Below are positions 1 to 6,229 of a stretch of 7,332 bases of DNA, in pieces. The stretch comes from Pseudomonadales bacterium (GTDB lineage Bacteria; Pseudomonadota; Gammaproteobacteria; Pseudomonadales; Pseudohongiellaceae). The notes under the pieces were generated by a model that did no database searches, had not been told where the DNA came from, and worked only from the letters and a program-made list of their open reading frames with translations. Made by a program: the position numbers and the translations under genes. Location of the stretch: contig JAITMI010000142.1 in assembly GCA_031277435.1 (NCBI GenBank), positions 1-7,332 on the forward strand. The letters run 5' to 3'. Numbering within the stretch: the stretch's first letter is position 1; each line of letters opens with the position of its first letter.

Positions 1-39
1 GCTTCGCTGCGCTCAGCGCCAACCTACCGCCCGGCACCT

Positions 40-104
40 GTGCCTGCCCTTCGTTCCGTGGTATCCGTCAGCAAGGGCGGATACCTCTACGGGATGGGAG
101 TTTT
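40..104. repeat. Degenerate copy of a dispersed palindromic repeat
   Basis: This stretch matches 5262-5336 closely. Both begin GTGCCTGCCC, share TCGTTCCGTGG, ATCCGTC and GCAAGGGC with only transitions or single changes between them, and end in GGGAGTTTT. The copy here is about 10 bp shorter because most of the right arm of the inverted repeat is missing, so it can no longer form the long hairpin seen in the other copy. It is probably a decayed member of a repeat family that recurs in this genome. Confidence 0.7.
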
Positions 105-173
105 CAGCTTGTATCAACACGTCTATTTCCTGATAATGCCGCCCTCGCCGCGCGCTGGGTTGCGCGGCCCCAA

Positions 174-192
174 GATCAGGCGCGGCCTGATC
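174..192. repeat. Short perfect palindrome upstream of SRP RNA
   Basis: GATCAGGC and GCCTGATC flank a 3-nt GCG centre, giving a perfect 8-bp inverted repeat. It lies 14-32 bp upstream of the inferred 5' end of the SRP RNA, in the promoter zone. No T run follows, so it is not a normal intrinsic terminator. It could be a protein-binding site or simply a chance palindrome. Confidence 0.45.
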
Positions 193-206
193 GTGAACCG
201 GTTTAT

Positions 207-318
207 GGTATCTCTTGTCGGTCCCCCCGCAATGTCAGGTTGTAAACCCCGTCAGGCCCGGAAGGGAGCAGCGGTAGCAACTGCGGCATGTGCCGGGGTG
301 CGGCTGGCAGGAGGTACC
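207..318 (+). ncRNA. ffs: Signal recognition particle RNA (4.5S, small bacterial type)
   Basis: This is the RNA scaffold of the bacterial signal recognition particle. It binds Ffh and guides nascent membrane and secreted proteins to FtsY and the translocon. The diagnostic part is 251-272, which carries the conserved GTCAGG...GGAAG...AGCAGC segment with its GGAA tetraloop and asymmetric loop. The descending strand, with TGTGCCGGGGTGCGGCTGGC, resembles the E. coli RNA. The ends were set by pairing: GGTATCTCTTGTC at 207-219 pairs, with several G-U pairs, with the segment ending GGAGGTACC at 318. That gives about 112 nt, close to the usual 4.5S size. Location immediately upstream of dnaX is common in Pseudomonadota. 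The exact primary 5' end and any processing are inferred, not seen. Confidence 0.93.
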
Positions 319-324
319 TCCAAT

Positions 325-428
325 CATCCGCGAGCCCCGCTGCCCTCAATTGGCGCGGCGGCCAAAGCGGCAACTCACCATCCGCGAGCCCCGCTGCCTT
401 CGGTTGGCGCGGTGGCCAAAGCGGCAAT
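325..428. repeat. Two-unit tandem repeat, 54-bp period, between SRP RNA and dnaX
   Basis: Positions 325-373 and 379-427 match at 45 of 49 bases, and the four differences are all transitions. The offset is exactly 54 bp, a multiple of three. Each unit is GC rich and starts CATCCGCGAGCCCCGCTGCC. Each can form an imperfect hairpin, with CCGC near the start pairing with GCGG near the end. The array fills nearly all the space between the SRP RNA 3' end and the dnaX start codon, so it is part of the dnaX leader if transcription reads through. The mixture of identity and scattered transitions suggests a duplication that is not brand new. Confidence 0.8.
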
Positions 429-437
429 CGAAGCGGC

Positions 438-2291
438 ATGAGCTATCAGGTACTAGCCCGTAAATGGCGCCCCCGCAATTTCAGTGAACTGGTGGGGCAA
501 GAGCATGTGCTGAAGACGCTGATCAACGCGCTCGACAGCGGACGCCTGCACCACGCCTATCTTTTCACCGGTACCCGCGGCGTAGGCAAGACCACCATCG
601 CGCGCATCCTGGCGCGTTGCCTCAACTGCGAAACCGGCGTCACCTCCACCCCCTGCGGCGAATGCGGCGCCTGCCGCGAAATCAGCGAAGGCCGCTTCCT
701 CGACCTGATCGAAGTCGATGCCGCCTCGCGCACCAAGGTGGAAGACACCCGCGAACTGCTCGAAAACGTGCAATACGCCCCCAGCCGTGGCCGCTACAAG
801 GTGTACCTGATCGACGAAGTGCACATGCTCTCCAACCACAGCTTCAACGCGCTGCTCAAGACTTTGGAAGAACCGCCGCCGCACGTCAAATTCCTGCTCG
901 CCACCACCGACCCGCAAAAACTGCCGGTGACGGTGCTGTCGCGCTGCTTGCAGTTCAACCTGAAAAACCTCAGCCCCGAACGCCTAGTGGAACATCTCAA
1001 GTACATCCTCGGCCAGGAAAATATCGCCTACGAGGAAGGCGCGCTATGGCAACTGGGCCGCGCCGCGCAAGGCTCGGTGCGCGATTGCTTGACCCTGCTC
1101 GATCAAGCCATCGGCTATTGCGACGGCACGCTCAGCAATAGCGGCGTCAGCGAATTCCTCGGCAGTATCGACCAGTCCGTCATCAGCGGCCTGATGGATG
1201 CCCTGATCGCCAACGACGCCAAGGCCGCGCTGAACCTAATCGCCGAAACCGCGCAGCACGCGCCCGATTACGCAGCGCTACTACAGGAACTTTTGTCCTG
1301 GCTGCACCGCGTGGCGATCGCGCAAGTGTTGCCCGATGCGGTGGACAACAGCCAAGGCGACCGCGACCTGGCGCTACGCCACGGCGCCGCCTTGAGCGCC
1401 GAAAGCGTGCAGCTTTATTACCAGATCGCGCTCAAAGGCCGCGAAGAACTGCCCTGGGCGCTCGATGCGCGCAGCGGCGTGGAAATGACGCTCCTGCGCA
1501 TGTTCGCCTTCGCCCCCGCCGCCGGCCCGGCGCTTGACGTCCTGGTGGATGCGGGGAAGAAAAAAGCGCCTGTGGCGACTAGCTCGGCGGATGCCGGGCA
1601 AAAAAAAAAGCTGAATGAAACACCGCTCAGCGCGCCAGTAATGGCGTTCTCGGGGCCACTGCCTGAAGAGCTTCCGTTGTGTCATTCTGCGCGCAGCGAA
1701 GCGGAGTCGCAGAATCCACTAACACCGCAAAATCAGACATCGTATGGATTCCGCGACTTCGCGCGGAATGACAGCGGTGGAATTAACCAGGCTTTTGCGA
1801 CAGCCTCTGAAGAACCTGCTGAAGCAGCCAGCCCAACTTCTCCACAAGACCCGCCGCCCGCCGCCAGCGATACGGCGATCACCTTGACGAGCCTCAGCCC
1901 GCAAGAGTGGCCAGCCCTGTTCCGCCAACTGCCACTGAACGGCGTCACCCGCAGCATGGCTGGCAACTCGGTTTTGACGGCGGTGAACGGCAAGCGCCTC
2001 AGCCTCACGCTTGATGAAAACCAGGCCACATTGTTCAATGACGAGCATCGCGCGCGCATCCAAAGCGCCCTCGGCGCCTATTTCGGCCAGAGCATCGAAC
2101 TCTCCATGCAGGCGGGTAAACTCAGTGGCGAAACGCCGCTGCAAGAGCGGCAGCGTCTGGAACGCGAATACCAGGAACAGGCGCGGGAAAAATTCCACGC
2201 CGACCCGTTGGTACAGGAATTTTTGCGGCAGTTTGACGCGCAAATTCAGCCAGGGAGCATCAGCCCCTTACACCCTTTTCACTGGCAATGA
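438..2291 (+). CDS. dnaX: DNA polymerase III subunit gamma/tau
   Basis: This 617-residue protein is the ATPase of the clamp loader, which loads the beta clamp and (as tau) ties polymerase cores and DnaB helicase together at the fork. The MSYQVLARKWRP start is the family's usual N-terminus, so I chose the ATG at 438 over upstream starts in the same frame. Walker A is GTRGVGKTT at residues 45-53. The zinc cysteines are C64, C73, C76 and C79, at the same numbers as in E. coli. Walker B is LIDE at 124-127, and SRC at 168-170 carries the arginine finger. The end, DPLVQEFLRQFDAQIQPGSI, resembles tau domain V. The linker is low in complexity and contains an A10 slippery tract (1600-1609) and an inserted palindromic repeat (about residues 415-445). 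The ribosome binding site is weak: only GAAGCGG precedes the ATG. This is the first gene of a tight operon. Confidence 0.97.
   Translation: MSYQVLARKWRPRNFSELVGQEHVLKTLINALDSGRLHHAYLFTGTRGVGKTTIARILARCLNCETGVTSTPCGECGACREISEGRFLDLIEVDAASRTKVEDTRELLENVQYAPSRGRYKVYLIDEVHMLSNHSFNALLKTLEEPPPHVKFLLATTDPQKLPVTVLSRCLQFNLKNLSPERLVEHLKYILGQENIAYEEGALWQLGRAAQGSVRDCLTLLDQAIGYCDGTLSNSGVSEFLGSIDQSVISGLMDALIANDAKAALNLIAETAQHAPDYAALLQELLSWLHRVAIAQVLPDAVDNSQGDRDLALRHGAALSAESVQLYYQIALKGREELPWALDARSGVEMTLLRMFAFAPAAGPALDVLVDAGKKKAPVATSSADAGQKKKLNETPLSAPVMAFSGPLPEELPLCHSARSEAESQNPLTPQNQTSYGFRDFARNDSGGINQAFATASEEPAEAASPTSPQDPPPAASDTAITLTSLSPQEWPALFRQLPLNGVTRSMAGNSVLTAVNGKRLSLTLDENQATLFNDEHRARIQSALGAYFGQSIELSMQAGKLSGETPLQERQRLEREYQEQAREKFHADPLVQEFLRQFDAQIQPGSISPLHPFHWQ
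1600..1618 (+). promoter_or_regulatory. Candidate dnaX slippage/frameshift site making gamma
   Basis: Ten consecutive A residues (1600-1609) are followed by G. In the dnaX frame this reads CAA AAA AAA AAG CTG, so the heptamer A AAA AAG at 1604-1610 is in the correct phase for -1 slippage, like the known E. coli dnaX site. In the -1 frame the next codons are GCT GAA TGA, ending at 1618 and giving a product of about 393 residues. The +1 frame also stops at once, at TGA 1612-1614. No clear internal Shine-Dalgarno lies just upstream. Small stems are possible downstream (1610-1614 with 1627-1631; 1633-1637 with 1642-1646) but they are weak. A run this long therefore also suits transcriptional slippage, as described for Thermus dnaX. 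Confidence 0.75.
1681..1772. repeat. Palindromic repeat element inserted in frame within dnaX
   Basis: The element starts GTCATTCTGCG and ends CGCGGAATGAC. Its left arm (1681-1718) and right arm (1745-1772) are imperfect inverted copies joined by about 26 bp. Each arm is also a small hairpin of its own: TTCTGCG with CGCAGAA on the left, ATTCCGCG with CGCGGAAT on the right. The motif resembles dispersed REP/MITE-like repeats of Pseudomonadota that are often mis-translated as short Arg/Ser-rich peptides (SFRAKSRNP type). Here it is translated as about 31 residues of tau, including HSARSEAESQNP and GFRDFARNDS, which do not resemble normal tau linker. The frame continues intact into domain V. Confidence 0.8.
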
Positions 2292-2301
2292 CGGAGTTGG
2301 C

Positions 2302-2622
2302 ATGGCCGATTTATCGCAATTGATGAAACAAGCGCAATTGATGCAGGAAAAGATGCAAAAAGCGCAGGCCGAACAGGCCAGCCGCATCGTTATTGGCGAA
2401 GCCGGCGGCGGTTTGGTCAAAATCACCATGAATGGCAAGTACGAAGTGCAGCGCGTCGAAATCGACGCCTCGCTCTACAACGACGAACGCGAACTGCTCG
2501 AAGACCTGGTGGCCGCCGCCTGCAATTCCGCCGCGGACAAGGTAGCGGAGGCCGGCAAACAGTCGGTGGCGGCCATGACCGCCGGGCTCCACTTGCCGCC
2601 AGGTTTCAAGCTGCCGTTTTGA
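2302..2622 (+). CDS. ybaB: YbaB/EbfC family nucleoid-associated protein
   Basis: This 106-residue protein belongs to the YbaB/EbfC family of small dimeric DNA-binding proteins linked to nucleoid organisation; its place beside dnaX and recR is widespread in bacteria. It starts MADLSQLMKQAQLMQEKMQKAQ, the usual N-terminal amphipathic helix. The conserved core GEAGGGLVKITMNGKYEV is at residues 32-49, RVEID at 51-55 and LLEDLVAAACN at 65-75. The family's C-terminal signature LPPGFKLPF is at 98-106. The length is typical. GGAG at 2293-2296 lies 5 nt before the ATG at 2302, which supports this start over a longer reading beginning inside dnaX. It follows the dnaX stop by 10 nt and is probably co-transcribed. 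The exact cellular role is known only in part for the family. Confidence 0.95.
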   Translation: MADLSQLMKQAQLMQEKMQKAQAEQASRIVIGEAGGGLVKITMNGKYEVQRVEIDASLYNDERELLEDLVAAACNSAADKVAEAGKQSVAAMTAGLHLPPGFKLPF

Positions 2623-2631
2623 ATTTGCTTC

Positions 2632-3276
2632 ATGAATTATAGCCCGCTCATTCAGCAATTGATCGACGCCTTCAAGCGCCTGCCCGGCGTCGGCGGCAAA
2701 TCAGCGCAGCGCATGGTACTGCACTTTCTGGAACGCGACCGCGAAGGCGGGCGCCGCCTCGCCGCCGCGCTCAGCGCCGCGATGGATGGCGTGGGCCAAT
2801 GCCGGGCTTGCCGCACCTTGTCGGAAACCGAACTCTGCGGCATTTGCGCGCACCCTGGGCGCGATCAGGCGCTCTTGTGCGTGGTGGAAACTCCCGCCGA
2901 CGTGTTCGCGGTGGAACAAACCGCCGTCTACCGCGGCCGTTATTTCGTACTGATGGGTCACTTATCGCCGATCGACGGCATCGGCCCCGCCGCGCTCGGC
3001 ATCGACGCCCTGGTGGCGCAAGTGCGGGAAGGGCAAGTGCATGAAGTGATCCTCGCCACCAACCCCACGGTGGAAGGCGAAGCCACCGCCTGGTACATCG
3101 CCGAACAGCTCAACCGCCCCGAATTCAACGCCCGCCGCCTCAAGGTGAGCCGCATCGCCCACGGCGTGCCGATGGGCGGCGAACTCGAATACATCGACGG
3201 CGGCACGCTGATGCACTCGCTCAGCGGGCGCCAGCCCTTGGGTATTTTCAATCAAACGGACAAAAACACCCCGTGA
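2632..3276 (+). CDS. recR: Recombination mediator protein RecR
   Basis: RecR (214 residues) works with RecO and RecF to load RecA on SSB-coated single-stranded DNA at gaps. The domains are in the expected order. A helix-hairpin-helix with [12 protein letters not shown] is at residues 17-28. A four-cysteine zinc finger uses C57, C60, C69 and C72. The Toprim domain runs from about residue 79, with conserved ETPADV at 86-91 and [11 protein letters not shown] at 143-153. The C-terminal [21 protein letters not shown] segment is at 173-193. Length is normal for the family. No Shine-Dalgarno is visible before the ATG, and only 9 nt separate it from the ybaB stop, so translation may depend on coupling to ybaB. 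The stop codon overlaps the GTG start of rnd. Confidence 0.97.
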   Translation: MNYSPLIQQLIDAFKRLPGVGGKSAQRMVLHFLERDREGGRRLAAALSAAMDGVGQCRACRTLSETELCGICAHPGRDQALLCVVETPADVFAVEQTAVYRGRYFVLMGHLSPIDGIGPAALGIDALVAQVREGQVHEVILATNPTVEGEATAWYIAEQLNRPEFNARRLKVSRIAHGVPMGGELEYIDGGTLMHSLSGRQPLGIFNQTDKNTP

Positions 3277-4469
3277 ATTTTCCCGCCGCCATCGCCGATA
3301 TTGATTACCGCTGGGTTCAGGACGACGCCACTCTGGCGAGCTGTTGCGCGCGCTGGCGCGAACAAGCCGCGGTGGCGCTCGACACCGAATTCATGCGCGT
3401 ATCCACCTTCTACCCGCGTACCGCCTTGTTGCAGTTGGCCGACGCCGATCATTTATGGCTGATCGATCCATTATCCATCACGCAATGGGAACCGCTGCGA
3501 GCGTTAATGCTCGATACGCAAGTGGTCAAGGTGCTGCATTCCTGTTCCGAGGATTTATTGGTATTTCTGCGCTGCCTCGGCGTATTCCCCGCGCCGCTCT
3601 TCGACACGCAGATCGCCGCCGCCTTTCTCAACCAAGGCAGCGGCATCAGCTATCAGAACCTGGTGAAATTGCATACCGGCATCGAATTGCCCAAGGGCGA
3701 AACGCGCTCCGATTGGTTGCAGCGGCCTTTGACGCAAGAGCAGCAAGCCTATGCCGCGCTTGATGTGGCCTATCTCTTGCCGCTATGGCAACACCAAAGC
3801 GACACGCTCCGCGAACAAGGCCGCCTGAGCTGGCTGCAAGAAGATTGCGCGCGCCTGCCGCGGCAGTACGACAGCGAAGTGAACGGCAATTTCGATGACT
3901 ACTACCTCAACTTCAAAGCCGCCTGGCAATTCGCGCCAGCGCAGCGCGCGGCCTTGCAACTTTTGGCCGCATGGCGCGAACAGCGCGCGCGCAAGCGTGA
4001 TAAACCGCGCAGTTGGATACTCAAGGACACCGCGCTGTACGGCATCGCCCAAGCCTTGCCGGCCAACCGGATGCAACTCAGCATAATCGAGGATGTCAGC
4101 GACAACTTCGTGCGCTTCGAAGGCGAACAAGCCCTGGCGCTGGTGCAACAGGCGCGGCAATTGCCCGAAGCGCAGTGTCCGCCGCCCTTGCCCAAACCCT
4201 TGAGCCCAGGCAACAAGACGCGCCTGCGCCGCGCCCAGGACTATATTGAAACACGCGCCGCCGAACTCAAGCTGCCCAACGAGATGCTGGTACGCAAACG
4301 CCTGTTGATGGAACTCTATTACGCGCTCGACGCGCAGGCGAAAAACTCCGCCGCGCCGCTCGCCATCCCAGCGGAACTGCAAGGCTGGCGCGCGCCGCTG
4401 GTGCTCGATGATCTTAAACAGTTATTGCAAAAAACCGCGCCCGGCGCGCAGGATGAAGCACAGCCATGA
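3273..4469 (+). CDS. rnd: Ribonuclease D
   Basis: RNase D is a 3'-to-5' exoribonuclease that trims the 3' ends of tRNA and other small stable RNAs. The protein has 398 residues. The DEDDy catalytic set is complete: D37 and E39 in LDTEF, D94 in HSCSEDL, and Y160 and D164 in [15 protein letters not shown]. Each is offset by nine from the E. coli residues, which supports the assignment. [14 protein letters not shown] at 144-157 precedes the last motif. An HRDC nucleic-acid-binding domain probably covers about 217-297. The start is GTG at 3273, inside a GTGA overlap with the recR stop, which implies translational coupling. An ATG further in (around residue 41) would remove D37 and E39. The final 100 residues are less conserved but contain [19 protein letters not shown], usual for the family. 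Confidence 0.95.
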   Translation: MNFPAAIADIDYRWVQDDATLASCCARWREQAAVALDTEFMRVSTFYPRTALLQLADADHLWLIDPLSITQWEPLRALMLDTQVVKVLHSCSEDLLVFLRCLGVFPAPLFDTQIAAAFLNQGSGISYQNLVKLHTGIELPKGETRSDWLQRPLTQEQQAYAALDVAYLLPLWQHQSDTLREQGRLSWLQEDCARLPRQYDSEVNGNFDDYYLNFKAAWQFAPAQRAALQLLAAWREQRARKRDKPRSWILKDTALYGIAQALPANRMQLSIIEDVSDNFVRFEGEQALALVQQARQLPEAQCPPPLPKPLSPGNKTRLRRAQDYIETRAAELKLPNEMLVRKRLLMELYYALDAQAKNSAAPLAIPAELQGWRAPLVLDDLKQLLQKTAPGAQDEAQP

Positions 4470-4482
4470 GCGCGGAACAGCC

Positions 4483-4758
4483 ATGAGCGATGAACAGTTA
4501 CTCTGCACCATCTATGGCGGCAGCCGCGAAGCCGAAATGTACCTCTACGTCGCCCGCGCCGAAGGCTTGGCGCGCGTGCCCGAGGAATTATTGAACAGCA
4601 TGGGCGAAATACGCGAAGTGTTGACGCTCAAACTGCACCCAACACGCAAACTAGCGCGCGCCAAGGCAGAGGACGTACTGGCGGCGATCCACGAACGCGG
4701 TTATTACCTGCAACTGCCGCCCAATAAAATGCCGCGCCAGTTCAGCGACGGAGACTAG
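4483..4758 (+). CDS. ycgL: YcgL domain-containing protein
   Basis: This 91-residue protein belongs to the YcgL family, which has a solved fold but no settled function. Family features seen are MYLYVARAEGLARVPEELL at residues 19-37, a leucine-rich central strand followed by RKLARAKAEDVLAAI at 55-69, and the GYYLQLPP signature at 73-80. The ATG at 4483 was chosen because it gives the usual family N-terminus (MSDEQLLCTIYGG) and begins 13 nt after the rnd stop. An upstream in-frame start at 4408 would lie inside rnd. The ribosome binding site is weak, with GGAA at 4474-4477. Pairing with rnd and ycgN is a known gammaproteobacterial gene order, so it is probably part of the same transcript. Confidence 0.92.
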   Translation: MSDEQLLCTIYGGSREAEMYLYVARAEGLARVPEELLNSMGEIREVLTLKLHPTRKLARAKAEDVLAAIHERGYYLQLPPNKMPRQFSDGD

Positions 4759-4760
4759 TG

Positions 4761-5207
4761 ATGGAACAAGAACGCCCATTCTGGGAACGCAAGACGCTGA
4801 GCGAAATGACGCCGCAAGAGTGGGAATCCCTATGCGACGGCTGCGGCAAATGCTGCCTCTTGAAGCTGGAAGACGAGGACACCGGCCAAGTGCATTACAC
4901 CAGCGTGGTATGCCGTTACCTCGATCAGCAAAAATGCCGCTGCAAAATCTACGCCGAGCGGCGGCGCCTGGTCCCCACCTGCGTCAAACTGCGCCCGGAC
5001 GAACTCGACGCACTGTCATGGATGCCCTCCACCTGCGCCTACCGCCTGCTCCACGAAGGCCGCCCGCTACCGCTCTGGCACCCCTTGATCAGCGGCTCAC
5101 GCCAGGCGATGAAACAAAGCGGCAATACCATCACCGGACGGGTGATTTCCGAAGATTTCATCCACGAAGAAGACCTGATAGCGCACATCGTTCCGTGGAC
5201 GGTTTAG
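4761..5207 (+). CDS. ycgN: YcgN family cysteine cluster protein (UPF0260)
   Basis: This 148-residue protein is a YcgN-type (UPF0260) cysteine cluster protein. The opening PFWERKTLSEMTPQEWESLCDGCGKCCL is characteristic. Cysteines are at residues 25, 28, 31, 32, 51, 59, 61, 74 and 92, spaced so that they could bind a metal or an iron-sulfur cluster; this is an inference and the family's function is not established. CKIYAERRRLVPTC at 61-74 and WMPSTCAYRLL at 87-97 are further family features. I prefer the ATG at 4761 because GGAG at 4750-4753 sits 7 nt upstream; the adjoining GTG at 4758 would place it too close. Only 2 nt separate it from the ycgL stop. It appears to be the last gene of the dnaX operon, since a gap of about 190 bp with a strong hairpin follows. 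Confidence 0.93.
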   Translation: MEQERPFWERKTLSEMTPQEWESLCDGCGKCCLLKLEDEDTGQVHYTSVVCRYLDQQKCRCKIYAERRRLVPTCVKLRPDELDALSWMPSTCAYRLLHEGRPLPLWHPLISGSRQAMKQSGNTITGRVISEDFIHEEDLIAHIVPWTV

Positions 5208-5244
5208 GTACAATGCGTGGCTATGCCCGTTTGCTCTTTGTTCT

Positions 5245-5323
5245 TGTAGGGGCAGGCCCCCGTGCCTGCCCATCGTTCCGTGGCATCCGTCGGCAAGGGC
5301 AGGCACGGGGGCCTGCCCCTACA
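5245..5323. repeat. Perfect 27-bp inverted repeat after ycgN
   Basis: The arm at 5245-5271 (starting TGTAGGGGCAGG) is exactly complementary to the arm at 5297-5323 (ending CCTGCCCCTACA), with a 25-nt loop. A transcript would form a very stable GC-rich hairpin. No long T run follows, only AGTTTT after 7 nt, so it is not a classic intrinsic terminator, although it could hinder 3' exonucleases or weaken read-through at the end of the operon. It belongs to a dispersed family, since loop and right flank recur in degenerate form at 40-104. It may be a REP/MITE-like element. Confidence 0.88.
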
Positions 5324-5397
5324 GGGCGGGAGTTTTGCGACGGATTAAGGGCAGCGCGGCAACTGAACCAAATTAGCATTAGAGGCAACCACCACTC

Positions 5398-5805
5398 ATG
5401 GACCCGCAAAACTACAAACTGGCCTGGCATGTTTACATCGGCGCCGGCCTCGTGTTCAGCCTGCTGAGCTGGCGGGTGCTGTGGCGTTATCTGCGGCGCG
5501 AATTGGCCTATCTTTTGATGTGCCTGCTGCTCGCCTTGATGTTCGTGCCAGCGCCGGTATCAGCCGATGATCCCACGGTTCTGGCGCCCGCTCTGATCGT
5601 ATTCGCGCTCGATTCGGTCACCATCGAGCGCACCGCCACCGCCGGCGTCGCCGCGCTGACGCGCCTGGCGGTGGGCGGCGCCGGCGCCGTGGCCTTGGCC
5701 CTCGTGCTCAGCATCATTCACTACCTGGTAGCCAGACGTTTGACCGCGAGCAAAGCCCGGCAAGCGCCGCGCGGCGATAATCACAGTGATAATTTGACTG
5801 AATAA
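5398..5805 (+). CDS. Uncharacterised small integral membrane protein
   Basis: I do not recognise this 135-residue protein. It has three or four hydrophobic stretches: about residues 12-28, 36-54 (RRELAYLLMCLLLALMFVP), 60-72 (TVLAPALIVFAL) and 89-112 (RLAVGGAGAVALALVLSI). They are joined by short polar loops, with an arginine-rich segment at 26-34 and a charged soluble tail RRLTASKARQAPRGDNHSDN. This suggests an inner-membrane protein with its tail and the basic loop in the cytoplasm by the positive-inside rule. The ATG at 5398 is the first good start; GAGG at 5382-5385 is 12 nt upstream, rather far for a ribosome binding site. Reading frame and codon use look genuine. It stands apart from the dnaX operon behind the inverted repeat and may be co-transcribed with the next gene, 43 nt on. 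Confidence 0.8.
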   Translation: MDPQNYKLAWHVYIGAGLVFSLLSWRVLWRYLRRELAYLLMCLLLALMFVPAPVSADDPTVLAPALIVFALDSVTIERTATAGVAALTRLAVGGAGAVALALVLSIIHYLVARRLTASKARQAPRGDNHSDNLTE

Positions 5806-5848
5806 CGTAAAACCCAGGAGCGCGTTGCCACGCCACGAAGAAGTAGTC

Positions 5849-6229
5849 ATGAAGCCACTGAAAAGTTATCTGAATGAAGCACAACGCCACGCCGCGCAAG
5901 CGCTCAGCGCGTTCGACTGGTATCAGGAAGAAGCCGAAGCGGCCAGGATGGCGGGCGATGAAGAAACCGAATGGTTATGGATCCTGCGCACCCCCGAAGT
6001 GCCAGCCGACGTCCTGCTCAGCCTGTACAAACTCCACGGCGCACAGTGGATGCGCGACAACGCCCCCGCCGATTGGGAAGCCCGCCGCATCTGGGGCCAC
6101 GACTGGCTGGAGCGCGACTACGACGAATTATTGAACGCACCCGCCTATAACCTCAACATCGAGGTGGAAGTGGAAGTCGAACTTGAGTCCGGGCCTGAGC
6201 CCGCTGACGTGCGCGTGAAGACAGACTGA
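5849..6229 (+). CDS. Uncharacterised acidic protein
   Basis: I do not recognise this protein of 126 residues. It is strongly acidic and rich in Trp, Glu and Ala, with no signal peptide or membrane segment, so it is probably cytoplasmic. The N-terminal half looks helical (SYLNEAQRHAAQALSAFDWY, then EEAEAARMAGDEETEWLWIL). The middle has LLSLYKLHGAQWMRDNAPADWEA. The C-terminus alternates Glu and Val (IEVEVEVELE), suggesting a beta strand, and ends in a charged tail. The start is uncertain. The ATG at 5849 has only GAAGAAG nearby. A TTG at 5825 in the same frame is preceded by AGGAG at 5816-5820, but the 4-nt spacing is short, and it would add eight residues. Codon use, with GAA strongly preferred for Glu, resembles the upstream genes. 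It may share a transcript with the membrane protein before it. Confidence 0.78.
   Translation: MKPLKSYLNEAQRHAAQALSAFDWYQEEAEAARMAGDEETEWLWILRTPEVPADVLLSLYKLHGAQWMRDNAPADWEARRIWGHDWLERDYDELLNAPAYNLNIEVEVEVELESGPEPADVRVKTD

Larger units (their letters stand above)
1..206. other. Gene-free leader region upstream of the SRP RNA gene
   Basis: I see no credible coding sequence here. The open frame that crosses it from about 40 runs on through the SRP RNA and encodes nothing I recognise. The region holds a degenerate copy of the dispersed repeat also found near 5262-5336, then a perfect short palindrome at 174-192. The SRP RNA promoter must lie in or near the right-hand part, but I could not pick a convincing -35/-10 pair by eye. 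Confidence 0.5.

Noticed and set aside
288..437. 50-codon N-terminal extension of DnaX
   Set aside because: It would start within the SRP RNA. DnaX proteins begin at MSYQVLARKWRP, which matches the ATG at 438.
40..441. 133-codon open frame on the + strand upstream of dnaX
   Set aside because: It runs through a repeat, the SRP RNA and the tandem repeat; the protein has no recognisable domain and its repeats simply mirror the DNA repeat.
1560..1566. Another A AAA AAG heptamer in dnaX
   Set aside because: It is out of phase: the reading frame splits it as AAA AAA GCG, so it is not a canonical -1 site.
3783..4382. 199-codon open frame on the - strand opposite rnd
   Set aside because: The + strand encodes a complete RNase D with all catalytic residues; the antisense product has no family features.
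5209..5214. TACAAT as a -10 promoter element after ycgN
   Set aside because: It matches the -10 consensus at 5 of 6 bases, but no acceptable -35 lies 16-18 bp upstream and there is no extended -10 TG.
5245..5336. Intrinsic terminator after ycgN
   Set aside because: The hairpin is strong but the T tract is short and displaced, and a related copy occurs elsewhere, so I call it a dispersed repeat.
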